A stretch of 40,567 nt of DNA from positions 1 through 40,567 of the forward strand of contig JAOPYH010000029.1 in assembly GCA_025964715.1 (NCBI GenBank). Direction: 5' to 3'. Source of the stretch: Streptosporangiaceae bacterium (GTDB taxonomy: Bacteria > Actinomycetota > Actinomycetes > Streptosporangiales > Streptosporangiaceae). The position numbers were made by a program, and so were the translations under genes. The notes under the pieces are model-generated. The model saw nothing but the letters and a program-made list of their open reading frames with translations. It searched no databases and was not told where the DNA came from. Shown piece by piece: positions 1-7,427 of the stretch. The stretch's first letter is position 1, and every line of letters begins with the position of its first letter.

Positions 1-1
1 C

Positions 2-256
2 GAGACTCGTGAAGACGCCTCGCGAGTCGCCAATCAGACAACTTTCGGGCTGAGTTCAGCGTTGTGGACAAACGATTCCGATGATGAAGAATATTTCGTC
101 GCGGAGCTCGACACAGGCGCAGTCTTCATTAACGGAATGACTGTCTCGTACCCTGAGCTGCCATTCGGCGGAATCAAAGACTCGGGTTACGGGCGGGAGC
201 TGGCAGCTGCCGGGATCAGGGAATTTTGCAACCTGAAAACGATCTGGAAGGCGTAG
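2..256 (+). CDS. Aldehyde dehydrogenase, C-terminal part (succinate-semialdehyde dehydrogenase-like), cut by window edge
   Basis: The reading frame is open from base 2 to a TAG at 254-256 and gives the last 84 residues of an NAD(P)-dependent aldehyde dehydrogenase. Seen directly: the ANQTTFGLSSALWT stretch, the GAVFINGM segment, and the C-terminal LPFGGIKDSGYGRE motif followed by the REFCNLKTIW tail typical of succinate-semialdehyde dehydrogenases that oxidise a short aldehyde to the acid. The catalytic Cys and Glu lie upstream of the window, so activity and exact substrate cannot be judged. Nothing suggests damage in the visible part. It is separate from the degenerate aldehyde dehydrogenase tail at 13374-13538. 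Confidence 0.85.
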   Translation, partial: ETREDASRVANQTTFGLSSALWTNDSDDEEYFVAELDTGAVFINGMTVSYPELPFGGIKDSGYGRELAAAGIREFCNLKTIWKA

Positions 257-317
257 CTTCGTCGGCCCCGCTGTCGCTCCCCGGCGCCTGCTTACCTTCC
301 CTCGGCCCTCCTGCACG

Positions 318-1124
318 TCAGAGCCGTGCGTATCGAGCCCGCACGAAGCTGTAAAGACCGTACGCAATCAGCCCGGCCCCGACAACCGTGAGGATGACCG
401 CGCCGAAGGGCAATTGCAACAGTGTCTTCAAGGCGCCATCCAGCCCGGTCGCCTTGGCAGGGTCGACGGTGAGAGCTGCGACGACGAAGAGCCCTCCGAC
501 GACCGCTAGCGCAACTCCTTTAGCCACATATCCGAATACTCCCAGTGCGACAGTTGCGCGGCCCGCCCCACCGTGCGGTAACGACAGGTCGCGGCGGAAC
601 CGGCGCGACAAACCCTTCACCAAGAGGTACACGCCGACGCCGAAGATAGCGACACCGATAGCGGCAGCCAGCACCACTCCTCCCGGACTAGCGAGGAGCC
701 CAGCATCCGAACCACTCGTCGTGCTGGCGGCGCTGGTAGATCCTCCGCGCGCGAAGGTGAGTGCGGTGAACGCTAAGACGAGATACACGAGGCCTTTCGC
801 GAAATTCTGCACAAACCCGGAGAACCGTTTGCGGACTCCGCGACGAAGCGAGAGGAATGAACTCACGATCAGCCAGAGGCCCAAGGCGGTCAAGCCCACT
901 ACGGTCGCCCACAACAAGAGCGCTCCGCCCGGAAGGCTAGCAAGTTGCGCCAACGCTCCTGACTGATCTGCCTCGTTTTGGCCCACCCCCGCGGCCACCT
1001 GAATCGCAATCAATCCGATGAGAAGGTGAAGAACGCCGCTGACCGCAAAACCTGCCCGCGCCATGGCACGCCAAGGCTTACTGTAAAGGGCAGTTTGTGC
1101 CGCGTTTTCAGCTGATGCAGTCAC
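318..1124 (-). CDS. DUF1206 family integral membrane protein
   Basis: 268 residues with GTG start at 1124; an in-frame stop lies immediately upstream, so no longer start is possible. The protein shows three successive pairs of hydrophobic segments (about residues 20-75, 105-165 and 190-265), each beginning with an aromatic/Gly-rich helix such as ARAGFAVSGVLHLLIG, which is the threefold repeat of DUF1206 proteins of actinobacteria. The function of the family is not known. It is convergent with the aldehyde dehydrogenase and divergent from the PAP2 phosphatase gene; the 110 bases between 1124 and 1235 must hold the promoters for both. Confidence 0.8.
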   Translation of the reverse strand: MTASAENAAQTALYSKPWRAMARAGFAVSGVLHLLIGLIAIQVAAGVGQNEADQSGALAQLASLPGGALLLWATVVGLTALGLWLIVSSFLSLRRGVRKRFSGFVQNFAKGLVYLVLAFTALTFARGGSTSAASTTSGSDAGLLASPGGVVLAAAIGVAIFGVGVYLLVKGLSRRFRRDLSLPHGGAGRATVALGVFGYVAKGVALAVVGGLFVVAALTVDPAKATGLDGALKTLLQLPFGAVILTVVGAGLIAYGLYSFVRARYARL

Positions 1125-1234
1125 TCACCCATTGTATCTGGCGCTGCTTTAGCTGAATATGAAGACCAACACTTCCCACGAATAGCGGAAACACGAAAGC
1201 TATACCGGATGCTAAACAAGAACGAACGAACAGA

Positions 1235-2014
1235 ATGACTCGATCCACGAACACCCCCCCGGGACGCATTCGGGCCTTTCACGAAAAGTTTGTCGTCGAA
1301 GAGCGGTATGTGCCCGCCCGAACGCGCCGCAATTTCTACTTCACCGCCGGATTGCTCGCTCTCGTCGGGGTGGTCGTGTTCGTTGTCACGCTCGCGAACG
1401 TCTTGCAGCGCGACGACATCGCAACAATCGACGCACCCATCGAAGCGTGGCTGGACTCATCCCGCACAGACACCGTTACGGTCATCATGATCGCTCTAGC
1501 GATCATCTTCGGCCCTCTCGTATTGCCGATAATCATCCTGATCGTGACGGTGACCTGGGGCATCATTGCCAAACACATTTGGCGCCCGCTTCTGCTCGCG
1601 GGCGGCACCCTCACCGGCGTCATAATCGTACAAATCGTGACCCGGGTGGTCGGACGGAGCCGGCCACCAGTGAACCTCATGCTCTTCGGGGCCGATCCGA
1701 CGTACTCGTTCCCTTCGGGACATGTAGTTGGAACTGCTGACTTCCTCCTCATCCTGACCTACTTGATTTATTCGCGTCGATCTCGACCGTGGGCGATGGT
1801 TGTGGCGTACCTTGTCTCGTCCGTCATCATCGTGCTGCTGGCGACGTGCCGAGTGTACTTGGGCTACCACTGGGCGACAGACGTGATCGCGTCAATATCG
1901 ATCTCACTGGTCATCCTCGGAAGTGTCATCGCGATTGACACCCGGCGAACCGTGCGGATTCCGGGAGAACAGATCACAGGCAGATACTCCATCGCGCAGA
2001 CCGACGGCACGTAG
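1235..2014 (+). CDS. PAP2-superfamily membrane phosphatase
   Basis: 259 residues, ATG start. About six hydrophobic segments are visible, the first at residues 32-55. The PAP2 phosphatase signature is present in order: GRSRPP (motif 1), SFPSGH (motif 2) and CRVYLGYHWATDV (motif 3), with the catalytic histidines of motifs 2 and 3 intact. The usual Lys that opens motif 1 is replaced by Thr with an Arg next to it. Family members dephosphorylate lipid phosphates such as phosphatidate, or undecaprenyl pyrophosphate, at the membrane; the real substrate is not deducible. The next gene, a phospholipase D-type protein on the same strand, starts just downstream, and a lipid kinase gene follows, so a role in phospholipid turnover is a reasonable inference. 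Confidence 0.85.
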   Translation: MTRSTNTPPGRIRAFHEKFVVEERYVPARTRRNFYFTAGLLALVGVVVFVVTLANVLQRDDIATIDAPIEAWLDSSRTDTVTVIMIALAIIFGPLVLPIIILIVTVTWGIIAKHIWRPLLLAGGTLTGVIIVQIVTRVVGRSRPPVNLMLFGADPTYSFPSGHVVGTADFLLILTYLIYSRRSRPWAMVVAYLVSSVIIVLLATCRVYLGYHWATDVIASISISLVILGSVIAIDTRRTVRIPGEQITGRYSIAQTDGT

Positions 2015-2039
2015 ACCGGCGTGCCGTAAAGTGCATCGG

Positions 2040-3662
2040 GTGGGCAACTACGACGCTGGTTACTGGTTCCTGAGTCGCGCTGAGCGCGGCAATGTGGCCA
2101 CAGAAGTGCACGCGGGCGCGCGCGGTTCGCTGCCGTGGTCGGAGGGCAACCTCGTGCGGCCCTTGATTCATGGAGCGACGTATTTTGCTCGGTTGCACCA
2201 GGAGCTCTCGGCTTTGCGCGCTGGCGACCGCGTGTGGTTCACCGACTGGCGCGGCGATTCCGACGAGCGGCTGTTGACCGAGGGGCCAGCGATCGGCGAG
2301 CTCCTCGCGAGCTTGGCTAAGGCTGGTGTAGAAGTGCGGGGCCTTGTCTGGCGCTCACACGGAGAGCGCGTTTCGGCCCCTATCAGTGGTCGTTCGAACG
2401 AACTCCTGGGCCGTAAGATCAACGAGGCTGGCGGCGAAGTTCTGCTCGATCAGCGCGTACGCGTGTTCGGCTCTCATCACCAGAAGCTGTTCGTCATCCG
2501 GCACCGCGACGATTCGTCGCGTGACGTCGCGTTCGTCGGCGGACTCGATCTCGGCCACAGCCGTCGCGACGACGCCGGTCACGCGGGAGACCCGCAAGCG
2601 GTCAGTATGGATTCGCGGTATGGAAACCGACCGCCGTGGCATGATGCCGCCCTTGAATTGCGTGGACCCGTGGTTGCAGACGTGCTGGCGGTGTTCGCCG
2701 AAAGGTGGAACGACCCGCATCCGCTCGATCGACGAACCCCATACCGGATGCTGCTGCAACGCCTCGCCCACATGCCACGGCACCCCAAACCTCTGCCCGA
2801 AAGCGCGCTGCCGCCCCCGCCCGCTGGCCCGCACGCCGTACAGTTGCTGCGCACCTACGGTGTGAAACATCCGCCATTCCCGTTCGCACCAGCCGGGGAG
2901 CGCAGCGTTGCCCGCGCTTACACGAAAGCGTTTGCGCGGGCCCGTACCTTGATATACATCGAGGATCAATACCTCTGGTCGGCAGAAGTCGCAACCGCTC
3001 TCGCCGAGGCCCTCAGCAACAATCCCGAGTTGAAGGTGATCGCGGTCGTACCCCGATACCCTGACGCCGACGGGCCTGTAGCGGGACCACCCAGTCGTCT
3101 CGGGCAACTGCGCGCACTCGAAAAGTTGTATCACGCCGGACCCGGCCGAGTCGGTGTGTTCGACCTTGAAAACACCCTTGGCACCCCGATTTACATTCAC
3201 GCCAAGATCTGCATCATCGATGACAGCTGGATGACATGCGGTTCAGACAACTTCAATCGTCGATCATGGACCACCGACAGCGAACTCAGCTGCGCCGTCT
3301 TCGACACAGCCGAGGTGCACCAGGCAGCAGGTGCAGGCGCCTCCGACCACGTCAGCAAAAGTTCTGTCAGTCTGGCGCGCGACTTGCGCATCGACCTCTG
3401 GGCAGAACACCTTGGCCGAGAACGCAACGATCCGTTGCTTCTCGACCTCGCTGCCGGGCTCGAACTATGGAACACGGCGGCCTCAGAGCTAGACGATTGG
3501 CACGAGGCGGTTCGCAGTTCGACAAAGCCGACCGGGCGCGTGCGCCATCACACTCCCGAACCGGTCTCCGGCTTCCAAAGATTCTGGTCTACGCCCATTA
3601 TCCGCCTCGTCATGGACCCCGACGGCCGACCCCGACCTCTACGTGGCACGGCACAGTTCTAA
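2040..3662 (+). CDS. Phospholipase D-superfamily protein with two HKD motifs
   Basis: About 540 residues if started at GTG 2040. The frame stays open back to 1923, but that stretch overlaps the PAP2 gene and looks non-coding; GTG 2031 is another option and no clear ribosome site decides. Two HKD half-sites are visible: SHHQKLFVI (His147, Lys149), after which the usual spacing to Asp is lengthened by a short insertion, and IHAKICIIDD (His387, Lys389, Asp394) followed by GSDNFNRRSW. Such proteins hydrolyse or transfer phosphatidyl groups through a phosphohistidine intermediate. There is no signal peptide or obvious membrane helix, so it is probably cytoplasmic or peripheral. It follows the PAP2 gene and converges with a diacylglycerol-kinase-like gene. 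Confidence 0.82.
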   Translation: MGNYDAGYWFLSRAERGNVATEVHAGARGSLPWSEGNLVRPLIHGATYFARLHQELSALRAGDRVWFTDWRGDSDERLLTEGPAIGELLASLAKAGVEVRGLVWRSHGERVSAPISGRSNELLGRKINEAGGEVLLDQRVRVFGSHHQKLFVIRHRDDSSRDVAFVGGLDLGHSRRDDAGHAGDPQAVSMDSRYGNRPPWHDAALELRGPVVADVLAVFAERWNDPHPLDRRTPYRMLLQRLAHMPRHPKPLPESALPPPPAGPHAVQLLRTYGVKHPPFPFAPAGERSVARAYTKAFARARTLIYIEDQYLWSAEVATALAEALSNNPELKVIAVVPRYPDADGPVAGPPSRLGQLRALEKLYHAGPGRVGVFDLENTLGTPIYIHAKICIIDDSWMTCGSDNFNRRSWTTDSELSCAVFDTAEVHQAAGAGASDHVSKSSVSLARDLRIDLWAEHLGRERNDPLLLDLAAGLELWNTAASELDDWHEAVRSSTKPTGRVRHHTPEPVSGFQRFWSTPIIRLVMDPDGRPRPLRGTAQF

Positions 3663-3681
3663 ACCGGGAGCGTACGCGTCA

Positions 3682-3703
3682 CGGTACGGGTTCGGCCGTG
3701 CCG
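3682..3703. terminator. Hairpin between convergent phospholipase D and lipid kinase genes
   Basis: Arms CGGTACGG (3682-3689) and CCGTGCCG (3696-3703) pair over eight positions with one G-U type mismatch around a six-base loop. It sits 20 bases after the phospholipase D stop and 15 bases beyond the stop of the facing kinase gene, the place expected for a shared bidirectional terminator. There is no T run. Confidence 0.45.
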
Positions 3704-3717
3704 CAGACTTCGTTTGG

Positions 3718-4695
3718 TTAGTCGGTGTCGGCGGGGACGCGGACTTTCAGCGCGCCTGGTTCAATCCAGGCGTTGAAGGCGCTGGCCTTACCGAACCCGT
3801 CCCCGTCGAGTTCGATCTCTTCCGGGCGTGACAATCGGGCGATGAACCTTCGGCCCGTTTGATAGTGCAGGTCTTTGTCGTTCTTTTGCTCCCCGGTGAG
3901 TGCCTTCCCGGCTTTCGTGCGGCGCACGATCCCATTGAGCCAGGCGACCTTGGCCCACACCCGGATCCAGCCGAGAACACCGCCCGGTCGCATAAAGAGG
4001 AGGTCGAACAGTCCGTCATTAATGACCGCGTCCGGCATCAAAAGAATGTTCCCAGGCAGTGACCCGCAGTTGCCGATGATCACGGTATGCACGGTCGAGC
4101 GTTTGGGCGGTTCGTCGTCGAGCTTGAAACGAAGATGCAGTTCGTTGGGGTCGCGCAGCGATTTGCTGATTGCGCCGACATACGCGGCGATGCCGGCTTT
4201 GGCTTTGAGGTCGTCGTCGGTGTTAGCGATCATTTTCGCGTCGATGCCCATCCCCGCCATCACTACGAACACGTGCAGGTCGCGGGTCTTGTCTGGCCGT
4301 TCAATATCGATAACGCCCAGATCGATTGCACGGTCAACACCGGTAAAGGCGGCCTCGACAGAGCCAGGTAAGTCGTCGAGGGTGAGTTTCAAGTTACGGG
4401 CGAGGAGGTTGCCGGTACCCGATGGGAGCACTGCAACCGCGACGCTGGTTCCGCGAAGCGCTTCAGCGACCGCGCGGACCGTCCCATCTCCGCCTGCAGC
4501 GATCACAAGGTCAACACCCAGATCGATGGCCTGCTTCGTGACGCCTTGACCAACGTCTTCGATCGAGGTCTCCAGCCAGATCGACTCGCCCCACCCTCCA
4601 TCCCGTGCAGACGAGTTCACGGCATCGCGTAGCGCATCGAGGTCGACTTTGATCGGGTTGTAGATCACTGCAGCGGTCTTCATACGAAAAATCAT
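3718..4695 (-). CDS. Diacylglycerol/lipid kinase catalytic-domain protein
   Basis: 325 residues from ATG 4695; an in-frame ATG at 4683 is equally possible and neither has a strong ribosome site. The N-terminal half carries the DAGK catalytic fold: AVIYNPIKV near the start, the nucleotide-binding AAGGDGTVR (GGDGT at 68-72) and LPSGTGNLLARNL (about 86-98). The C-terminal half is the beta-sandwich of YegS/DgkB-type lipid kinases, including IIGNCGSLPGNILLMPDA. These enzymes phosphorylate diacylglycerol or related lipids with ATP at the membrane surface. Together with the neighbouring PAP2 phosphatase and phospholipase D, three lipid-phosphate enzymes lie side by side, which suggests local control of phosphatidate and diacylglycerol levels. 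Confidence 0.85.
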   Translation of the reverse strand: MIFRMKTAAVIYNPIKVDLDALRDAVNSSARDGGWGESIWLETSIEDVGQGVTKQAIDLGVDLVIAAGGDGTVRAVAEALRGTSVAVAVLPSGTGNLLARNLKLTLDDLPGSVEAAFTGVDRAIDLGVIDIERPDKTRDLHVFVVMAGMGIDAKMIANTDDDLKAKAGIAAYVGAISKSLRDPNELHLRFKLDDEPPKRSTVHTVIIGNCGSLPGNILLMPDAVINDGLFDLLFMRPGGVLGWIRVWAKVAWLNGIVRRTKAGKALTGEQKNDKDLHYQTGRRFIARLSRPEEIELDGDGFGKASAFNAWIEPGALKVRVPADTD

Positions 4696-4725
4696 CCAAT
4701 CGAAATGCGGATCAGGTGCTCGAAC

Positions 4726-6132
4726 TCACGTTGAAGGGCGAACGGTGGGCGCGGTCATTTCCACTGTTGTTTGGAGGCTGAGTTGGCGGAGTTCGAGCTG
4801 GCTGACAACGAGCGCAGCAAGATCTTCGAGGTTCGCGACCTCGGCGTCGCTGACAACACCAGGAATGAAATCGAGCACACTGAGGGTACCGATCACGGCT
4901 CCGTTATGACGTCGGAGGGGCACGCCGACGTAGAACCGCAGACCCAGCGGGCCTGTGACGAGCGGACTGTCTTTGGCGCGGTCATCTTCGCGTCCGTCTT
5001 CGATGATGACGGGCTCGCTGCTAGGAGCCGACGCGCTAGAGAGATCGATCTGCCGGGCTATCTCGTCGACCGCGTCACCATAGTGCGATCGAAACCACGT
5101 CCTATCCCGGTCGACGACACTCACGATCGCAATGGGAGCGGAAAACAGCCGCGCTGCCATCGCGGTTACCCGATCCAGCGCCTCGTTGGGTAACGCCTCA
5201 AGGGTAACTGAACGTGCTAGTGCGGCGGCGCGCGTTTCCTCGTTGGGGAAAAATGGCTGAAGAACGTCTTCCTTGTGGCGACCGCTTTCGGCGATGACTA
5301 CTTGATTGAGGGCCGCGACGAGTTCGTGGCGTTGCGGCCGGTTGTTGGGATGACGATCTGTCATCGCGGTGAGTAGACGCTGCCAGAGCTCAGGTAGTTC
5401 CTCGGGTATGACGGGGTCGCGTTCGAGGCGTGCCATGGCTGACTCGACGGCGCTGCCGGGAAACTCGAGCTGACGGGTGAAGCATTGCAACAGCACCAGT
5501 CCGAGAGAGTACACGTCTGTGGCGGCAGAGATTGTCGTACCCGACGCCTGCTCTGGGCTGAGATACCCGGCGGTACCTGTAGTAACCCCCTGGGCGGTGA
5601 GGCGCTCTAGGTCATCGGCCAGGGCTATACCGAAATCTGTGAGCTTGGCGCGCGCTCGGGAGGAACCATCACGGTAATTGACCAACAGGATGTTGGAGGG
5701 CTTGATGTCCCGATGGATCACATTCCTGGCGTGCATGTAGTCAAGCGCTTCGGCCATGTCGTAGCCGATTTCGGCGATGTGCCGTCCCGATAGACGCGAT
5801 CCGCTGGTGAGGTGCACGTGAAGATCCGGGCCATCGACGAGGGCCATCACGAGGTAGCGGTTCGCCCGACCGTACTCATCGGGTTCGGCGCCAGCATCGA
5901 ACAACTGAACCAAAGCGTGGTGGTCCAATGAGGCGAGGACTGCAAGTTCACTATCGACTCTGCCCGACTGTGCCTGGGCGGTGTGGAAGAGTTTGATGGC
6001 GACATCGCGGCCGAGTTCTTCATCGCGCGCCCGGAAAACAGTGGCCATGCCGCCGTTTCCAATGGATTCGATCAGCCTGTAACGATGTCCGAGCACTTTA
6101 TCGATCGGTTGATCCTCAGCCTTCTCGTCCAC
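4726..6132 (-). CDS. Serine/threonine protein kinase with C-terminal GAF domain
   Basis: 468 residues using GTG 6132, chosen because AGGTG lies five bases before it and it clears the upstream DUF6458 gene; the frame also extends to an ATG at 6237 that would overlap DUF6458 by 53 bases. Residues about 18-275 form a Hanks-type kinase: Gly loop IGNGGMA, VAIK (Lys47), HRDIKPSN (Asp142), DFG (Asp166) and the TAGYLSPEQASG activation segment. Residues about 300-455 are a GAF domain (LFSAPIAIVSVVDRDRTWFRSH, then GLRFYVGVPL and GTLSVLD). There is no transmembrane segment, so the enzyme is cytosolic. GAF domains bind small ligands or respond to redox, so a signal-gated kinase is inferred. All catalytic residues are present. 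Confidence 0.88.
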   Translation of the reverse strand: MDEKAEDQPIDKVLGHRYRLIESIGNGGMATVFRARDEELGRDVAIKLFHTAQAQSGRVDSELAVLASLDHHALVQLFDAGAEPDEYGRANRYLVMALVDGPDLHVHLTSGSRLSGRHIAEIGYDMAEALDYMHARNVIHRDIKPSNILLVNYRDGSSRARAKLTDFGIALADDLERLTAQGVTTGTAGYLSPEQASGTTISAATDVYSLGLVLLQCFTRQLEFPGSAVESAMARLERDPVIPEELPELWQRLLTAMTDRHPNNRPQRHELVAALNQVVIAESGRHKEDVLQPFFPNEETRAAALARSVTLEALPNEALDRVTAMAARLFSAPIAIVSVVDRDRTWFRSHYGDAVDEIARQIDLSSASAPSSEPVIIEDGREDDRAKDSPLVTGPLGLRFYVGVPLRRHNGAVIGTLSVLDFIPGVVSDAEVANLEDLAALVVSQLELRQLSLQTTVEMTAPTVRPST

Positions 6133-6184
6133 GAGATCACCTGCCCATATGCGTGCCGCTCGACCGGCCGGCGAGCTTCGGCCG

Positions 6185-6442
6185 TTAGACGAGGGGGTCG
6201 TCACGGTCGGTCGTGCGCCGGGATACCTGCTCACCACTAACTGGATCCACAGCTGACCGGGTGGTTGTCGTGCTCCGGCTGCGTCTGGTGATCAGTGCGA
6301 TACCGATAATGATGCCGATCACGCCGGCAGCCATCAGGATGTACCCGACAAGGTGCAGGTCAATGAAGGAGACCTGAACGTTGACGGCGAACGCCAAGAT
6401 CGCGCCGACGATGAAAAGGAAGATGCCAGTTCCGAGACTCAT
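6185..6442 (-). CDS. DUF6458 family small membrane protein
   Basis: 85 residues with ATG at 6442. Two hydrophobic helices (about 4-22 and 30-50, the second ending in GIIIGIALI) are followed by a basic, Thr/Arg-rich cytoplasmic tail with the pattern VDPVSGEQVSRRTTDRD. This layout matches the actinobacterial DUF6458 family, whose function is unknown. The gene precedes the GAF kinase by about 50 bases on the same strand, and follows another small membrane protein gene, so the three may be co-expressed; a hairpin at 6475-6493 separates the two small genes. Confidence 0.75.
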   Translation of the reverse strand: MSLGTGIFLFIVGAILAFAVNVQVSFIDLHLVGYILMAAGVIGIIIGIALITRRSRSTTTTRSAVDPVSGEQVSRRTTDRDDPLV

Positions 6443-6474
6443 AGTTGTTTCCTGCTTTCGTTGCTCATGATGTA

Positions 6475-6493
6475 CCCGCTCGATATGAGCGGG
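6475..6493 (-). terminator. Perfect 7-bp hairpin between two small membrane protein genes
   Basis: CCCGCTC (6475-6481) and GAGCGGG (6487-6493) are exact reverse complements around the loop GATAT. The hairpin lies ten bases past the stop of the 54-residue gene and 33 bases before the DUF6458 start. It could end transcription of the small gene, though no T run follows. Confidence 0.5.
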
Positions 6494-6502
6494 AGAAGTC
6501 GA

Positions 6503-6667
6503 CTAGACGCGGCGGTTGCCTGTCAGGAACCGCAGCAGGAAGACGATCAATGCGATGACAAGGAGCACGACTCCGACCCAGATCAGGAAGCTCAGGGTAG
6601 GAGCGATTCCACCGGTGATAAGCAAAACGATCGCGATGACAGCGATGATAGCCACGAGAATGTTCAT
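6503..6667 (-). CDS. 54-residue two-helix membrane protein
   Basis: Translation of the minus strand from ATG 6667 to TAG 6503 gives 54 residues that are almost wholly hydrophobic: helix 1 is MNILVAIIAVIAIVLLI, helix 2 is about residues 27-46 (WVGVVLLVIALIVFLL), and the end is RFLTGNRRV, positively charged. AGAGGT lies eight bases before the ATG and is a good ribosome site. Similar tiny membrane proteins are widespread in actinobacteria and often stress-linked, but no function is assigned. A six-base hairpin with a GAAAA loop (6691-6707) lies in the leader. Confidence 0.65.
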   Translation of the reverse strand: MNILVAIIAVIAIVLLITGGIAPTLSFLIWVGVVLLVIALIVFLLRFLTGNRRV

Positions 6668-6813
6668 GCGAATGACCTCTGTTCAGGCAGACTCGCGAAA
6701 AGCGAGTGTGACGAAAGTGGCTCCCGATTAGGAGTCAACCGACATTAGCAACTAGTTCATTGGTCTAGCCATCGCCTTGACATGCGGCCCCGGATGAGGC
6801 AGGATACCGATCC

Positions 6814-7356
6814 CTACGCGATACCGATCTGGTCGACAGTTGCCTTCATGCGGGTCAGGAATCGTGTCACGATTCGTGCTTCATCCACGGTCAAATTCTG
6901 GCTTGCTTCAGCCATGTGACGCTGGGCCACGGCGAGCATCGGGCCCGTGTCACCTTCGGCTGTTGCTGTGGGAACGATTTCGCTAGAGCGCCGGTCGGTG
7001 AGGTTCTCGCGGCGTTCAATGAAGCCGCCCGACTCGAGGCGGCGCAAGAGCACACTCGTTGAGGCGCTGGAGATACCGAGGTAGCGGGTGATGTCCTTCG
7101 ACGCGATGGGGTTCCCGGCCGTTCGCTGGTCAAGAATGAAGCGCAACGCCAGGAGGTCGTTCTCACCAAGCCCCATCGCTGTGCCGGTGCGCCGCCGCAT
7201 CGCAGCCTCAGCAGCCCGGTACATGTGCAGCGCTTCCAGCACGTCCGTATTGGAAGCGGACGGCTCAGGTATCTGCGCCGAATCGTGGGGGTGTGCGCCT
7301 GCTCTGACCAGGTCGGTGTAGTCAAATGGGTCAGTCACAAGAACCAGTCTGATCAT
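6814..7356 (-). CDS. MarR-family transcriptional regulator
   Basis: 180 residues from ATG 7356; GTG 7338 is an alternative start and neither has a clear ribosome site, so a short or absent leader is possible. A winged helix-turn-helix is seen at about residues 75-140: LRFILDQ, the recognition region TRYLGISSASTSVLLRRLESGGFIERR and the wing RRSSEIVPT. The flanking helices (about 40-60 and 145-178) are those used for dimerisation in MarR proteins. It is divergent from the PknB-like kinase gene, with a perfect inverted repeat between the two starts that is a likely binding site. No ligand can be inferred. Confidence 0.82.
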   Translation of the reverse strand: MIRLVLVTDPFDYTDLVRAGAHPHDSAQIPEPSASNTDVLEALHMYRAAEAAMRRRTGTAMGLGENDLLALRFILDQRTAGNPIASKDITRYLGISSASTSVLLRRLESGGFIERRENLTDRRSSEIVPTATAEGDTGPMLAVAQRHMAEASQNLTVDEARIVTRFLTRMKATVDQIGIA

Positions 7357-7361
7357 GATTT

Positions 7362-7376
7362 GCTAGTTTGGCTAGC
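7362..7376. promoter_or_regulatory. Perfect inverted repeat, candidate MarR operator
   Basis: GCTAG (7362-7366) and CTAGC (7372-7376) flank the five-base spacer TTTGG. The repeat starts six bases upstream of the MarR start codon and 52 bases upstream of the kinase start, as expected for an autoregulatory site controlling both genes. A related CTAG-containing stretch (AACTAGTT, 6750-6757) lies on the other side of the MarR gene. Confidence 0.5.
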
Positions 7377-7427
7377 CATTCGAGTGATCTGCAGCGAGAA
7401 TCAAGAATCGGCGGCTGGAAGGAAGTC

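Noticed and set aside
1923-2039. Longer N-terminus of the phospholipase D protein
   Set aside because: This part overlaps the PAP2 gene and is Arg/Pro/Ser-rich in a way typical of a shadow frame.
6133-6237. ATG start at 6237 for the GAF kinase
   Set aside because: It overlaps the DUF6458 gene and gives a low-complexity leader; GTG 6132 has a ribosome site at proper distance.
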